Shown: piece after piece, positions 27,144-35,558 of the stretch
Layout: the number at the start of each line of letters is the position of its first letter
How positions within the stretch are numbered: position 1 is the stretch's first letter
Assembly (NCBI GenBank): GCA_001915025.1
Contig: MNDR01000051.1
Span: 1 to 44,226, forward strand
DNA: 44,226 bases
Source: Gemmatimonadetes bacterium 13_2_20CM_2_65_7
Lineage (GTDB): Bacteria > Gemmatimonadota > Gemmatimonadetes > Gemmatimonadales > GWC2-71-9
Reading direction: 5' to 3'
Notes under the pieces: model-generated
The model's input: the letters and a program-made list of their open reading frames with translations, nothing else
Databases searched by the model: none
What the model was told of the DNA's origin: nothing
Made by a program: the position numbers and the translations under genes

Positions 27144-29288
27144 ATGCGTGTCTCCGTTTTTCCTTTCCTCTTATCAGCTGTTGCTGTGTGTTCTGCGACG
27201 CCGAACTGGGCGGCGGCGCAGGAGCCTGTCACCCTGAGCGGTCGGGTCATGGCGATGGGCGCGCCTATCGGGTACGCCGAGGTCGTCATTCCCTCGCTCG
27301 GGTTGGGAGCGAACACGAGGGATGATGGCCGCTACGCGATCGTGATCCCCAGCGCCCGAGCGCAGGCGGGGCAGACCATCACCGTCGTCGCGCGCCGTCT
27401 TGGGTACAAGCCAACGACTGTTCAGGTGGCGCTCAAGTCTGGAGTCATGGAGCAGGATTTCAATCTCGCTCCGAACCCACTACAGCTCGGCGAAGTCGTG
27501 GTCACCGGCGCGGGCACGACTAGCACGACCGAGAAACTCGGGAGCGTGCGGAACAACGTTCCCGCGGACCAGATCGTCAAGAGCAACGAGCAGAATGTCG
27601 TCGAAGCGCTCGCTGCCAAGGCGCCGAACGTGTTCGTCAGCGCACAGTCGGGCGACCCGGGTGCCTCGTCGTTCATCCAGATCCGTGGTATTCGCACGAT
27701 CGTGGGCAACAACCAGCCGCTCATCGTGGTGGACGGCGTGCCGATCGACAACTCGGCCAAGTCGACTTCGGACTTCAATCCGCACGACGGCGGCTACTCG
27801 GGCGAAGGCACGGTGGTGACGAATCGGGCGATGGATCTGAACCCCAACGACATCGAGTCGGTTGAAATCCTGAAGGGCGCGGCTGCGGGGGCGATCTACG
27901 GCGCCCGCGCGGGGCAGGGCGTCATCATGGTCACGACCAAGTCCGGCCACCCCGGTGCGACGCATTTCTCGCTGCGCTCCTCGGCCTCCTTCGACGACGT
28001 CAACCATTTTGTGGCACTGCAGACGAGGTTCGGCCAGGGACGCTTTGGCGTGGAAGCGGACACTCTTCCCGGAAGGGACTCGGCAGGCGTCTTCGTTCAT
28101 GGCCAGTGCGATGACCCCGGAAATAGTATCTGCCGGCGCTCCTGGGGCCCGCAGCTCCCGGCGGGCAAGCCGGTGTTCGATCACTCGCGCGAGCTTTACG
28201 AGACGGGCCACGTCATCGAGAACGCGATGACAATCTCTGGCGGAAACGACCGCACGACGTTCTATCTGTCCGGCGAGAATCTGGACAACAACGGGACGTT
28301 CGTGGGTAACCACGACCGGTTCAACCGCACGACATTGCGCGTGAAGGGATCGCACGCGTGGTCGGACCAGCTCAAGATCAACGCGAACCTGGCCTACGCC
28401 GACAGCCGTGGGCATTACATTCAGCGCGGCAACAACGTAAACGCGGTGCAAATCCCGGCGCTGCGGACGCCGCCCGAATTCAACAACCTGCCGTACCTGG
28501 ATCCGGTGTACCAACAGCATCGGTCGTACCGGTTCCAGCATCCCACGGCCGGCAGCCTCGAGGCCGACCGCGGGTTCGACAACCCCTTCTTCGCGCTCAA
28601 CGAACAGGTCAACACGTCGGCGGTGGGTCGCGTCTTCGGCAACATCGGCGCGGAGTATCTCGCGACGTCATGGCTGAAGATCGATTACACGCTCGGCGCC
28701 GACTACGCGAATGACGAGCGGCTGGAGGGATGCGCCATTTCGTCTTCAGATGTGTGCAACGGTGGGCGGGTGATCGAGGGCAAAGTCGTCAATTATCAGA
28801 TCGATCACAACTTGGTTGGGACCGCGCAATACACCGTCAACCCGAATGTGTCGGGAACGATCACGCTGGGCCAGAACCTGAACAGTCAGAACAACCGCAA
28901 CCTGTTCGCAGTCGGGCGCGGCCTCGTGGCGCCGACTCCGTACAAATTGTCCAATACGGTCGCGCGCGATCTCCCGCTCGACTATGAGATCGTGATTCAC
29001 CGCGAGTCGTATTTCGGGCAGGCAACGATCGACCTGTACCAGCAGGTTTACCTCACCGCCTCGCTCCGCAACGATGGCTTCTCGAACTTTGGGAGACTCT
29101 CGCGGCGCCCAGGGCACCGGGGAGACGCCCACGCAGAACGGGATCGGAGGGCTGCTTACGAGCGGCCTGAAGCCGGCGGACGTGCTGAAACCGGAGCGCT
29201 CCAAGGAGCTCGAAGCGGGGTTCGACCTCGGCCTGCTCCGCGACCGTGCGGACGCCGCCTTCACCTATTACAACACCAATACCGTTGA
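27144..29288 (+). CDS. SusC-like TonB-dependent receptor, N-terminal fragment (frameshifted)
   Basis: Outer-membrane nutrient receptor. GGGAGGA lies before ATG 27144. The signal peptide runs to about residue 25 (WAAAQ). A CarboxypepD_reg-like domain covers about 29-105 (LSGRVMAMGAPIGYAEVVIP). The plug domain follows, with QIRGIRTIVGNNQPLIVVDG and IESVEILKGAAAGAIYGARA, the SusC/RagA signature. The barrel reads normally to ASLRNDGFSNFGRLS (about 29102) and then loses frame, with ~60 nonsense residues to the stop at 29288. The intact barrel continues in another frame in the next entry. Compared with the second receptor here, roughly 35-40 residues are also missing at that point. Real decay or an assembly error are both possible. 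Confidence 0.85.
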   Translation: MRVSVFPFLLSAVAVCSATPNWAAAQEPVTLSGRVMAMGAPIGYAEVVIPSLGLGANTRDDGRYAIVIPSARAQAGQTITVVARRLGYKPTTVQVALKSGVMEQDFNLAPNPLQLGEVVVTGAGTTSTTEKLGSVRNNVPADQIVKSNEQNVVEALAAKAPNVFVSAQSGDPGASSFIQIRGIRTIVGNNQPLIVVDGVPIDNSAKSTSDFNPHDGGYSGEGTVVTNRAMDLNPNDIESVEILKGAAAGAIYGARAGQGVIMVTTKSGHPGATHFSLRSSASFDDVNHFVALQTRFGQGRFGVEADTLPGRDSAGVFVHGQCDDPGNSICRRSWGPQLPAGKPVFDHSRELYETGHVIENAMTISGGNDRTTFYLSGENLDNNGTFVGNHDRFNRTTLRVKGSHAWSDQLKINANLAYADSRGHYIQRGNNVNAVQIPALRTPPEFNNLPYLDPVYQQHRSYRFQHPTAGSLEADRGFDNPFFALNEQVNTSAVGRVFGNIGAEYLATSWLKIDYTLGADYANDERLEGCAISSSDVCNGGRVIEGKVVNYQIDHNLVGTAQYTVNPNVSGTITLGQNLNSQNNRNLFAVGRGLVAPTPYKLSNTVARDLPLDYEIVIHRESYFGQATIDLYQQVYLTASLRNDGFSNFGRLSRRPGHRGDAHAERDRRAAYERPEAGGRAETGALQGARSGVRPRPAPRPCGRRLHLLQHQYR

Positions 29289-30273
29289 CCTGATTCTGGC
29301 AACCCCGCTCGCTCCTTCGACGGGGTACTCGGCGCAGTACACCAATGCCGCCCACTTCCGGAACCGCGGGCTCGAGGCGACGCTCAACATGCGACCGATC
29401 CAGAAGCCGGACTATGGCTGGGAAGTCGGCCTGCAATGGGCCCGCAACCGCGGCGTCGTGATCTCGTTGAACGGCCCGCAGTACGTCTTCTTCGGGTCGG
29501 GCGTCGCGCAGGTCGGTCAGGAAATCGGGGTGTTGCGTTCGCAGGGCTACATCCACTGCGGCCTATCAGATCCGACCCTTTTGGGTGGTGCGGTCGGCAC
29601 AGCCTGCGCCGGGGCTCCGCGGGGCGCGATGTACATCGACGCGACGGGCTTCCCGGTCACCGACCCTAACCAGCGCATCCTCTCCAACCCGAATCCCCGC
29701 TGGACAGGCAGCGTGCGGAGCGCGTTCCGCTACCGCAAGTTCCAGATCTCTGGGCTACTCGACATCCGGCACGGCGGCGTGGTGCCGAACGACGTGAAGG
29801 GTGCCCTGTGGAGCTATGGGACGCATATAGACACCCAGCAGCGGGCGTCCTGCGACGGGACGACATGCACCGGCAATACGAAGGTCTTCGGAAAGGGCGG
29901 CTGGTTCGACGGGCCGGTTGTCGGTCCGGGAGCGGGGATGGCCGTCCCGATCGGGGAGAACTGGTACCGGCAGAGCGACGCGCCGTGCCCGTTCTCGAGC
30001 GTCGAGGAAGCGTGTCTCGAGCCGCACGGCTACGTGAAGCTCCGCGAGATCTCGGTTACCTATACGCTGGACGCGCCCTGGGTCGAGCGCACGCTCGGAA
30101 TCGGGAGCATCGACCTGCGGGCCTCCGGCCGGAATCTCAAGACCTGGACCAAGTGGACCGGCTACGATCCGGAGACGAGCGGCGGAGGATCCACCGATCC
30201 GATTCAGGGATCGGAGTACTTCGGCAATCCGCAGACGCGGTCGTTCGTGTTCACCGTCACCTTGAACCATTAG
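29074..30273 (+). CDS. SusC-like TonB-dependent receptor, C-terminal fragment (frameshifted)
   Basis: This +1-frame ORF carries the rest of the barrel. Meaningful sequence begins near 29104 (GAQGTGETPTQNG). It includes the conserved LKPERSKELEAGFDLGLL, FRNRGLEATLNM, LREISVTYTLD, LRASGRNLKTWTKWTGYDPE and the terminal SFVFTVTLNH strand. The ATG at 29074 is not a real start: it has no ribosome binding site or signal peptide. Reading RLS-[Y]-GAQGTGETP across the break recreates the normal KLR-.YG..G.EP segment of the family. It is followed 17 bp later by its SusD partner. Confidence 0.85.
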   Translation: MASRTLGDSRGAQGTGETPTQNGIGGLLTSGLKPADVLKPERSKELEAGFDLGLLRDRADAAFTYYNTNTVDLILATPLAPSTGYSAQYTNAAHFRNRGLEATLNMRPIQKPDYGWEVGLQWARNRGVVISLNGPQYVFFGSGVAQVGQEIGVLRSQGYIHCGLSDPTLLGGAVGTACAGAPRGAMYIDATGFPVTDPNQRILSNPNPRWTGSVRSAFRYRKFQISGLLDIRHGGVVPNDVKGALWSYGTHIDTQQRASCDGTTCTGNTKVFGKGGWFDGPVVGPGAGMAVPIGENWYRQSDAPCPFSSVEEACLEPHGYVKLREISVTYTLDAPWVERTLGIGSIDLRASGRNLKTWTKWTGYDPETSGGGSTDPIQGSEYFGNPQTRSFVFTVTLNH

Positions 30274-30290
30274 CCCGAGGAGATCGACCC

Positions 30291-31721
30291 ATGACTCGCT
30301 CTGTCAAAGTCGCGGCCGTCTCCCTATGTCTCGTGTTGGGGGGCTCAGGCTGCGGCAGCTTCCTGACCGGGGATAAGCTGTCCAGTGATCCCAACAACCC
30401 GAGTCAGGCGACGGCCGTGCAGCTCTTCGTCGGCGTGCAGGCGAACATGTTCACGTCGCAGGAAAACACGGTCGCCATGACTGTGTGCATGTGGATGCAG
30501 CAGTGCGCCGGAGTGGGCGGGCGGTTCGTCGACCAGTACGCCCACTATACCGTCAATGAGTTCAGCTGGGACGGCAATTGGTTCCAGGTCTACACCGGTG
30601 GCGGCCTCATCGATCTTCGCAAAATCGAAGCGGCCGAGCGCGCGGCCGGCGACAGCGTCTTCTTGGGGATTGCGAAGATCTGGGAGGCGTTCGACATCGG
30701 CGTCGCCGCGGACCTCTGGGGCGATGTGCCCTACACAGAAGCGGTGGGCAGCGCGCCCACGCCGGTGTTGGACAACCAGTCGGCCGTCTACGACTCGGTG
30801 CAATCGCTCCTTTCGCAGGCGATCGCGGAGTTGGCGGGACCCGGCACCGGGCCGCTGGGAAACGATCTCGTTTACGGCGGCGACAAAGCGAAGTGGACCG
30901 CGGCGGCGCACACGTTGAAGGCGCGGTTCCTCCTGCATACCGTGGAAGGGGCCGCGAACAAGGCCACGGTATACGGGAGCGCCATCACCGAGGCCACGTC
31001 GGGAATCGGCAGTCCCGCCGGGGACCTGACTGCGTATCACAGCACGGCGACGCCGGAGCGAAACATCTGGTATCAATTCCAGACCACGACGTTCGGCCAG
31101 GATGTCGTGGCGGGGAAGGCACTCGTGGATATCATGAACGGGCGCGCCGATCCCCGGTTGCCACAGTACTTCGCCAAGAATAGCCTGGGCACATATGGCG
31201 GCGAGGACCCGAACGTCGCTCAGCCCGGCAATACGGTATCACCGCTCAACGGCCTCTCGCCGAATGTATCGCTCCGCATGTGTCCGACGACGTCAAGCTG
31301 TGGGTCGTTCCGCCAGCCGTTCGTGACCTACCAGGAGAATGAGCTCATTCTGGCCGAGGCCTACAATCAGACGGGGAGTGATCCGTTGGCGTTGACTCAT
31401 CTCAACAACGCGCGTGCCGTCCCCGGCCTGGCGGCGCTGGTCGGTATTACGGGCGCGGCGCTGCTCGACTCGATCATGACCGAGAAGTACGTGGCGCTGT
31501 ACCAGAACATCGAGGTATGGAACGATTACCGTCGAACCTGCATTCCCGCCCTCACGCCGTACAACACTGGCAGCGTGAACCCGCAGTGGCGCGGCAAGAT
31601 TCCCGGGCGTCTGTTCTACGGCGGGACCGAGATGAATGTGAATACTCATATTCCGGATCCGAGCACGCAGGTCGCGACGAACGGCTTCCGGAACCCCAAC
31701 GACACGGCTGACTGCCCGTAG
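30291..31721 (+). CDS. SusD/RagB-like outer-membrane lipoprotein
   Basis: Surface lipoprotein that, by family knowledge, forms a lid on the SusC barrel and captures substrate. The product has 476 aa. The lipobox LGGSGC puts the lipidated Cys at 21. Then come the SusD-type features: DPNNPSQAT near the N-terminus, TPR-like helices (WEAFDIGVAADLWGDVPYTE, AAHTLKARFLLHTVE), and the closing ENELILAEAYNQTG, with MTEKYVALYQNIEVWNDYRR and GRLFYGGTEMNVN. It belongs to the SusD-like group with RL.Y...E.N endings. It starts 17 bp after the broken SusC gene, with GAGGAG as ribosome binding site. The substrate is unknown. Confidence 0.9.
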   Translation: MTRSVKVAAVSLCLVLGGSGCGSFLTGDKLSSDPNNPSQATAVQLFVGVQANMFTSQENTVAMTVCMWMQQCAGVGGRFVDQYAHYTVNEFSWDGNWFQVYTGGGLIDLRKIEAAERAAGDSVFLGIAKIWEAFDIGVAADLWGDVPYTEAVGSAPTPVLDNQSAVYDSVQSLLSQAIAELAGPGTGPLGNDLVYGGDKAKWTAAAHTLKARFLLHTVEGAANKATVYGSAITEATSGIGSPAGDLTAYHSTATPERNIWYQFQTTTFGQDVVAGKALVDIMNGRADPRLPQYFAKNSLGTYGGEDPNVAQPGNTVSPLNGLSPNVSLRMCPTTSSCGSFRQPFVTYQENELILAEAYNQTGSDPLALTHLNNARAVPGLAALVGITGAALLDSIMTEKYVALYQNIEVWNDYRRTCIPALTPYNTGSVNPQWRGKIPGRLFYGGTEMNVNTHIPDPSTQVATNGFRNPNDTADCP

Positions 31722-31810
31722 CCGCGCGTCGGTCGTCGTCGATCTGAAGGGATGGCTTAAGGCGGAGCGGACCGCCATAGGAAACGCCCGCCCCCCAACC
31801 CGGCACGTAC

Positions 31811-32152
31811 ATGCAAGTGATGCTCACCGACTCCGGGACCAGCCACTTCTGGGGTTATCTCGGTCCGGATGTTGGCAATCTGCGCGGCCGCCTGATTACA
31901 GCAAATCCCGAGGCGCTTGCGCTATCGGTCGAGTCGGTCGAGCAGCGGCATGGGCAGATCTTGTCCTGGAAAGGGGAGACGGTCAGGCTGGGTCGGGAAT
32001 ACGTCGCCACGATGCAGGAGCGCCATCTCTCCAAGGTACGGACAGCGCTCCTGGCTGGAGGTTCGGTGGTGGGCTTTATCGCGGCGCGCGCCGCATTCAC
32101 GCTTTTCACCGGTGGATCGGGCGGCGGTGGTGGCGGAGGACCGCCGCGCTAG
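31811..32152 (+). CDS. Truncated paralogue of the small lipoprotein at 40525
   Basis: The 113-aa ORF aligns with residues ~45-156 of the lipoprotein at 40525-40995: GETVRLGREYVATMQERHLS against GEAVPLSRSYVMTTYEKRFS, and the tail VVGFIAARAAF..GGSGGGGGGGPPR against TVGFVALVASRN..GGSGGDSGGGPP. The frame is open only back to 31781; an in-frame TAG (31778-31780) replaces the signal peptide and lipobox, although APQPGT before the ATG still matches PAPGT of the intact copy. No ribosome binding site is seen. It is probably a 5'-lost remnant rather than a working gene. Confidence 0.55.
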   Translation: MQVMLTDSGTSHFWGYLGPDVGNLRGRLITANPEALALSVESVEQRHGQILSWKGETVRLGREYVATMQERHLSKVRTALLAGGSVVGFIAARAAFTLFTGGSGGGGGGGPPR

Positions 32153-32155
32153 AAC

Positions 32156-32530
32156 TCAGTACACGCCCACGCTCGAACGTCGCAAGTCTGTTTCCAAAGT
32201 CCACTCGATGTACTGCCCTGGTTGGATGTTGAGTACCTCCGTGCGCGCGAAGTCCGGACTGCCGATCGCTTCTCCCAGCAGCGCGAGCTCGTGTGATTGC
32301 CCCAGCAACCTTCTCGGGAGCGTGAAATCCTGTGTCGAGGAGCCCGTCACCGAACCGATCCGCGTCCGCTGCCCATCGTGTAGCACATAGATCGTTACAT
32401 CGAGCCAATTGTGATTTGTCACTTTCAACGGGATGTCGCTCACCGGCTCGGGTCTTGCGTGGTGACGGCCGGCGCACGCGATGGTCGCCAGGGCAATCCC
32501 CAAGATCAGAACCCGCGGAAATCGAGCCAT
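32156..32530 (-). CDS. Small predicted lipoprotein
   Basis: The product has 124 aa. The signal peptide MARFPRVLILGIALATIAC carries a lipobox with Cys19. The mature part has one compact beta-type domain (PLKVTNHNWLDVTIYVLHDG, RIGSVTGSSTQDFTLPRRLL, EVLNIQPGQYIEWTLETDL), like small Ig-fold proteins of unknown function. It follows waaA by 20 bp on the same strand and converges with the remnant at 31811. I do not recognise a named family. Confidence 0.7.
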   Translation of the reverse strand: MARFPRVLILGIALATIACAGRHHARPEPVSDIPLKVTNHNWLDVTIYVLHDGQRTRIGSVTGSSTQDFTLPRRLLGQSHELALLGEAIGSPDFARTEVLNIQPGQYIEWTLETDLRRSSVGVY

Positions 32531-32550
32531 GGATCCTCTTGACTGACGGC

Positions 32551-33858
32551 CTATGAAGTGGTCACAAGCCCACGCACTAATGCCGTTGTCCGCTCCGATG
32601 CTCCACGCCCTTCCGCCACCATCGCCTTCGCCGCTTTCCCCGCCTTTCGTCGAGCCGCGGGATCATGGTGCCACACGAGCCACTGCGAATGCAAGGGATG
32701 CCGGCCGTCGGCGGCCAGCGCCACCGCGCCGCCATGCTCTAGCAACAGCGCCGCGTCGCGACTCATGCGCCAATGCGGCCCGAACGTCGTCGGCACACCG
32801 AACACGGCCGGCTCGAGCACGGAATGAAGGCCGGCACGATGAAAGCCGCCGCCAACGAACGCCGTATCGCCGAGCGCGTAGAGATCGGCGAGGATGCCGA
32901 CGCGGTCGACGACGATCACGGGCCCGGGTTTCGCATGCTCGAGCTGCGACAATCGTACGGGTCGGGGCAACTTGAGGTGTCGCACCCGCTCGGCGATTCC
33001 GGCCAAATGGTCTGGGTGGGGCTCGTGCGGCGCGAGGAGCAGGCGCGCCGTCGGTAGCTGCACCAGCAGATCGGCGAAGGCGGGTAGCAGCACCGCTTCG
33101 TCCACGGGCCAAGTCGATCCCGCAACGATCGTGAACGTATCGGGAGACGTTGCCGCTAGGCGCGCGAAGGGCTCACGCTCCCGGTCGAGTCGCTCCGCAC
33201 GCTCCGCGACGCTGTCATAGCGAGTGTCCCCCGTGACGGCGATCGCTTCGGGGCGCGCGCCCAGCTGCTCGAGCCGCCGCCCGTCCTCCTCACTGATCGT
33301 GCCGATGCTGTCCAGCGCGGCATACGCCGGGTGCGCCCAGCGTCGCGTCGGCCAGCGCAGCCGCGAGCTCTCAGATGAAACGGTCGCGGAGATGAGGCCG
33401 AGCTTCACGCCGCGGCGCGCGGCCGCGAGGGTCAGCTCCGGCCAGACGTCGAGTTTGCTGAAGACGAGGGCTGTCGGCTGCAGGGCGTCGAGCGCCGCGG
33501 CGACCTCGTCGGGACGATCCACCGGGAGGTAGTCCGCGACATCGACCGGCAAATTCCTGGCCAGGCGTTCGGCGGAAGGCGAAAAAAAAGTAAACGCGAG
33601 CTGCCAGTCGGGGCGCTCGGCCCGCAGCGTCTCGAGCACGGGCTTCGCCTGTAGGCCTTCGCCCACTGACGGCGCGTGCATCCAGATGAGCGGCCGGCTC
33701 GGATCCCGTTGCGCCGCGGCCCATGCGGCAAGACGGGCGGCCAATCCTCGCCGCCCGTCAAGTCCGCGTGCCACTTTCTTATCGAATCGCGCAATCAGCG
33801 GCGCGGCACGCGTAGCCATGTGGACGCTCAGGCGGTACAGCAATGCGGGACGCTTCAC
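32551..33858 (-). CDS. waaA: 3-deoxy-D-manno-octulosonic acid (Kdo) transferase
   Basis: Inner-membrane glycosyltransferase that adds Kdo from CMP-Kdo to lipid IV-A, the first core step of LPS. The 435-aa length fits. The N-terminal half carries IWMHAPSVGEGLQAKPVLE with the catalytic-type Glu67. The C-terminal half has AGSTWPVDEAVLLPAF, LLAPHEPHP and GGGFHRAGLHSVLEPAVFG with FGPHW, the nucleotide-sugar region. It overlaps the upstream thioredoxin gene by 4 nt (ATGA). Its presence indicates that this organism makes a Kdo-containing lipopolysaccharide. Confidence 0.92.
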   Translation of the reverse strand: MKRPALLYRLSVHMATRAAPLIARFDKKVARGLDGRRGLAARLAAWAAAQRDPSRPLIWMHAPSVGEGLQAKPVLETLRAERPDWQLAFTFFSPSAERLARNLPVDVADYLPVDRPDEVAAALDALQPTALVFSKLDVWPELTLAAARRGVKLGLISATVSSESSRLRWPTRRWAHPAYAALDSIGTISEEDGRRLEQLGARPEAIAVTGDTRYDSVAERAERLDREREPFARLAATSPDTFTIVAGSTWPVDEAVLLPAFADLLVQLPTARLLLAPHEPHPDHLAGIAERVRHLKLPRPVRLSQLEHAKPGPVIVVDRVGILADLYALGDTAFVGGGFHRAGLHSVLEPAVFGVPTTFGPHWRMSRDAALLLEHGGAVALAADGRHPLHSQWLVWHHDPAARRKAGKAAKAMVAEGRGASERTTALVRGLVTTS

Positions 33859-34520
33859 TTGGGTTTGCGCCGCGCTGCTGTGCGCACGGTATAGACCGAG
33901 TCGAGCACGCGCCGCATCGGATCCGGCGTGTAGGGGGCACCCTCGAGCAACCCCCCCTCGATATAAAAGGAAGGGGTGGCGTGTGCACCCGAACGCGCGG
34001 CGAGTTGCGCGTCCTGCTCCACCTCTGCCCGCACCGTCCCGCCCTGGATGCAGGCTTTGAGCTTGTCGCGGTCGACGCCCGCGCGCTGCGCCAGCGCGAG
34101 GAGCGTATCACGCGGCTGGGGCAGCCGGGCCCACGCGTCCTGATGGAGATACAACGCGTCGTGCGTCTGCCAAAACCGGCCCTGCCGGGCGGCGCACATC
34201 GCCACCACGGCGGCCGCCAGGGCATTGGGGTGGATGCTCGGGAGGGGGAGATTAATGAATACCCACCGCACCTTGCCCGTGCGAATGAACTCGCTGTCGA
34301 CGGCCGGCATGACCGTGACCGTAAACATCCGGCAGGCAGGGCATTGAAAGTCTGCCATTTCGTAAACGGTGACGGGCGCCGTGGCCGAACCTTTGGACCG
34401 GGCGGCCAAGGGGTCTACCGTCTGTGCGAGTCCCCCCCGCGCTGCCGCGAGCAGGAGGCTCGAGAGTATGATGGCGCGGTTCAGGGGCCCGACTTTGTCC
34501 AAATGGCGATGACTCCGCAT
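33855..34520 (-). CDS. DsbA-like thioredoxin-fold protein
   Basis: The product has 221 aa. An N-terminal hydrophobic stretch (AIILSSLLLAAARGGLAQ) is a signal peptide, so it acts in the periplasm. The active site CPAC is at residues 60-63 (EMADFQCPACRMF) and the cis-proline loop is HATPSFYIEGGLLEG, as in the DsbA/BdbD-like Thioredoxin_4 group. Oxidase or isomerase activity cannot be told apart by sequence. Its 5' end overlaps the upstream plug-protein gene by 40 nt and its 3' end overlaps waaA, so these genes form one transcript. A start further downstream is possible. Confidence 0.88.
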   Translation of the reverse strand: MRSHRHLDKVGPLNRAIILSSLLLAAARGGLAQTVDPLAARSKGSATAPVTVYEMADFQCPACRMFTVTVMPAVDSEFIRTGKVRWVFINLPLPSIHPNALAAAVVAMCAARQGRFWQTHDALYLHQDAWARLPQPRDTLLALAQRAGVDRDKLKACIQGGTVRAEVEQDAQLAARSGAHATPSFYIEGGLLEGAPYTPDPMRRVLDSVYTVRTAARRKPK

Positions 34521-35242
34521 TGGGAGTCCGCCTTGAGGAACTCAGCGGGCGCTTCGCTGGCGCTGCGGTAGATCTCGATGGCGATGATGCCCACCACAGG
34601 AAGATGCGGTGTGGAGGACATCGTCGCCGGGAGGCCGTCGACCACCCAGTCGGCGGCGCAGATCCCGTGGGCACCGCGGGTCATTTGGGCGGTGCAAACC
34701 CCCGACCGGCAGTTCATGCGCACGCCGGGAACGCCACGCAGCAGCTCGCCAACCGTCGTGGCATGGCTCGCCTGAATCTGCGCCTCCGTGATGAATACGC
34801 CCCGACCGCTGCGTCGGCGCTCCTCGAATTCCTGCATGCGCCGCTGGGCGGTGCTGGGCCGCCCCTCGACGGTGACCGGATCGAGCTGCAGGTCGAACGG
34901 CGCCAGCTCGAAGACGTAGTCGACGATCTCGCCATCCCGAAGCCGCACCACCCACGACGTGACGCCGTAGCCAATGGCCCGGACTTCGATCAGGTAGGTG
35001 CCGGACCCGAGTCCAGCCTCGGTGAAGCTGCCGCTGCTATCGGTGGACGTTTGGAGGTGTGTGCCCAGGAGGCTTATGCTGGCGCCTCCCACAGGCACAC
35101 GGGATTGCTGGTCGATCACGCGCCCCACGATGCCTCCGGTGCCCCCGCTTGGTGAATTGTTGCGCACTTGCGACGCGGAGGCGGCGCACACGAACGCCCC
35201 GAGTCCAACCGCAAAGAGCAAGGATCGCCCGGTTCGAACCAC
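34481..35242 (-). CDS. CarboxypepD_reg plus TonB-plug protein without barrel
   Basis: From the chosen GTG (35242) the protein has 253 aa. A signal peptide (TGRSLLFAVGLGAFVCAASA) is followed by a CarboxypepD_reg-like domain (GGIVGRVIDQQSRVPVGGAS, then GTYLIEVRAIGYG) and a plug-like domain (TTVGELLRGVPGVRM, a WVVDGLPATM segment and IAIEIYRSASEAPAEF), ending GVIAIWTKSGP. The layout equals the first third of a SusC receptor, but there is no beta-barrel. The frame is open to a TTG at 35335. Between them lie four further in-frame GTG codons made by a 9-bp tandem repeat, so the true start is uncertain. The role is unknown; it may modulate or pair with receptors. Confidence 0.75.
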   Translation of the reverse strand: MVRTGRSLLFAVGLGAFVCAASASQVRNNSPSGGTGGIVGRVIDQQSRVPVGGASISLLGTHLQTSTDSSGSFTEAGLGSGTYLIEVRAIGYGVTSWVVRLRDGEIVDYVFELAPFDLQLDPVTVEGRPSTAQRRMQEFEERRRSGRGVFITEAQIQASHATTVGELLRGVPGVRMNCRSGVCTAQMTRGAHGICAADWVVDGLPATMSSTPHLPVVGIIAIEIYRSASEAPAEFLKADSQCGVIAIWTKSGP

Positions 35243-35286
35243 GGGGGGCACGGGGGGCACGGGGGGCACGGGGAGCACGGGGGCAC
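35240..35286. repeat. 9-bp tandem repeat GGGGGGCAC at a gene start
   Basis: Three perfect 9-bp units (35243-35269), one variant GGGGAGCAC (35270-35278) and a final 8-nt unit. On the minus strand each reads GTG CCC CCC, adding Val-Pro-Pro to the N-terminus of the plug-like protein and creating five in-frame GTG start candidates (35242, 35251, 35260, 35269, 35278). Confidence 0.85.
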
Positions 35287-35558
35287 CAGCGTGATGGTTA
35301 TTGATAGATGATAGGGCGCGCGGCTCGGTATGCAACCCGGAAAAAGGGGGTTGACGAAGTTACAGACGGCAGCGTATAACCCGGGTGAAAGCTGTACCTA
35401 GGTCCCAGGGTTTTCAGGCCGTCACCTGATTCCCGAGCGGCATGACCGTCACGCTCGTCCGTTCGATCTTCGCGCAATTCGGGCGGTTTCCCGCACGGGA
35501 GATCGCGCCGTCGGTTTCTGTCCCCGCCCAGTTTTCCAGCTCACGAGAGGGTGTTCCC
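35287..35558 (+). other. Divergent intergenic region upstream of the second SusC
   Basis: It separates the minus-strand plug-protein operon from the SusC gene at 35559. Apart from the promoter at 35351-35380 and a possible extended N-terminus of the minus-strand gene up to 35335, I see no gene. The ~170 bp leader between the promoter and the ATG contains an open frame from 35442 that is unlikely to be translated, because the signal peptide begins at 35559. Confidence 0.5.
35351..35380 (+). promoter_or_regulatory. Promoter of the second susCD operon
   Basis: TTGACG (35351-35356), an 18-bp spacer and TATAAC (35375-35380); five of six consensus bases in each box. The predicted start near 35387 leaves a ~170-nt untranslated leader before the SusC ATG. 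Confidence 0.65.

Noticed and set aside
35442-35558. Earlier ATG (35442) for the second SusC gene
   Set aside because: It would put ~39 residues ahead of an evident signal peptide; ATG 35559 fits better.
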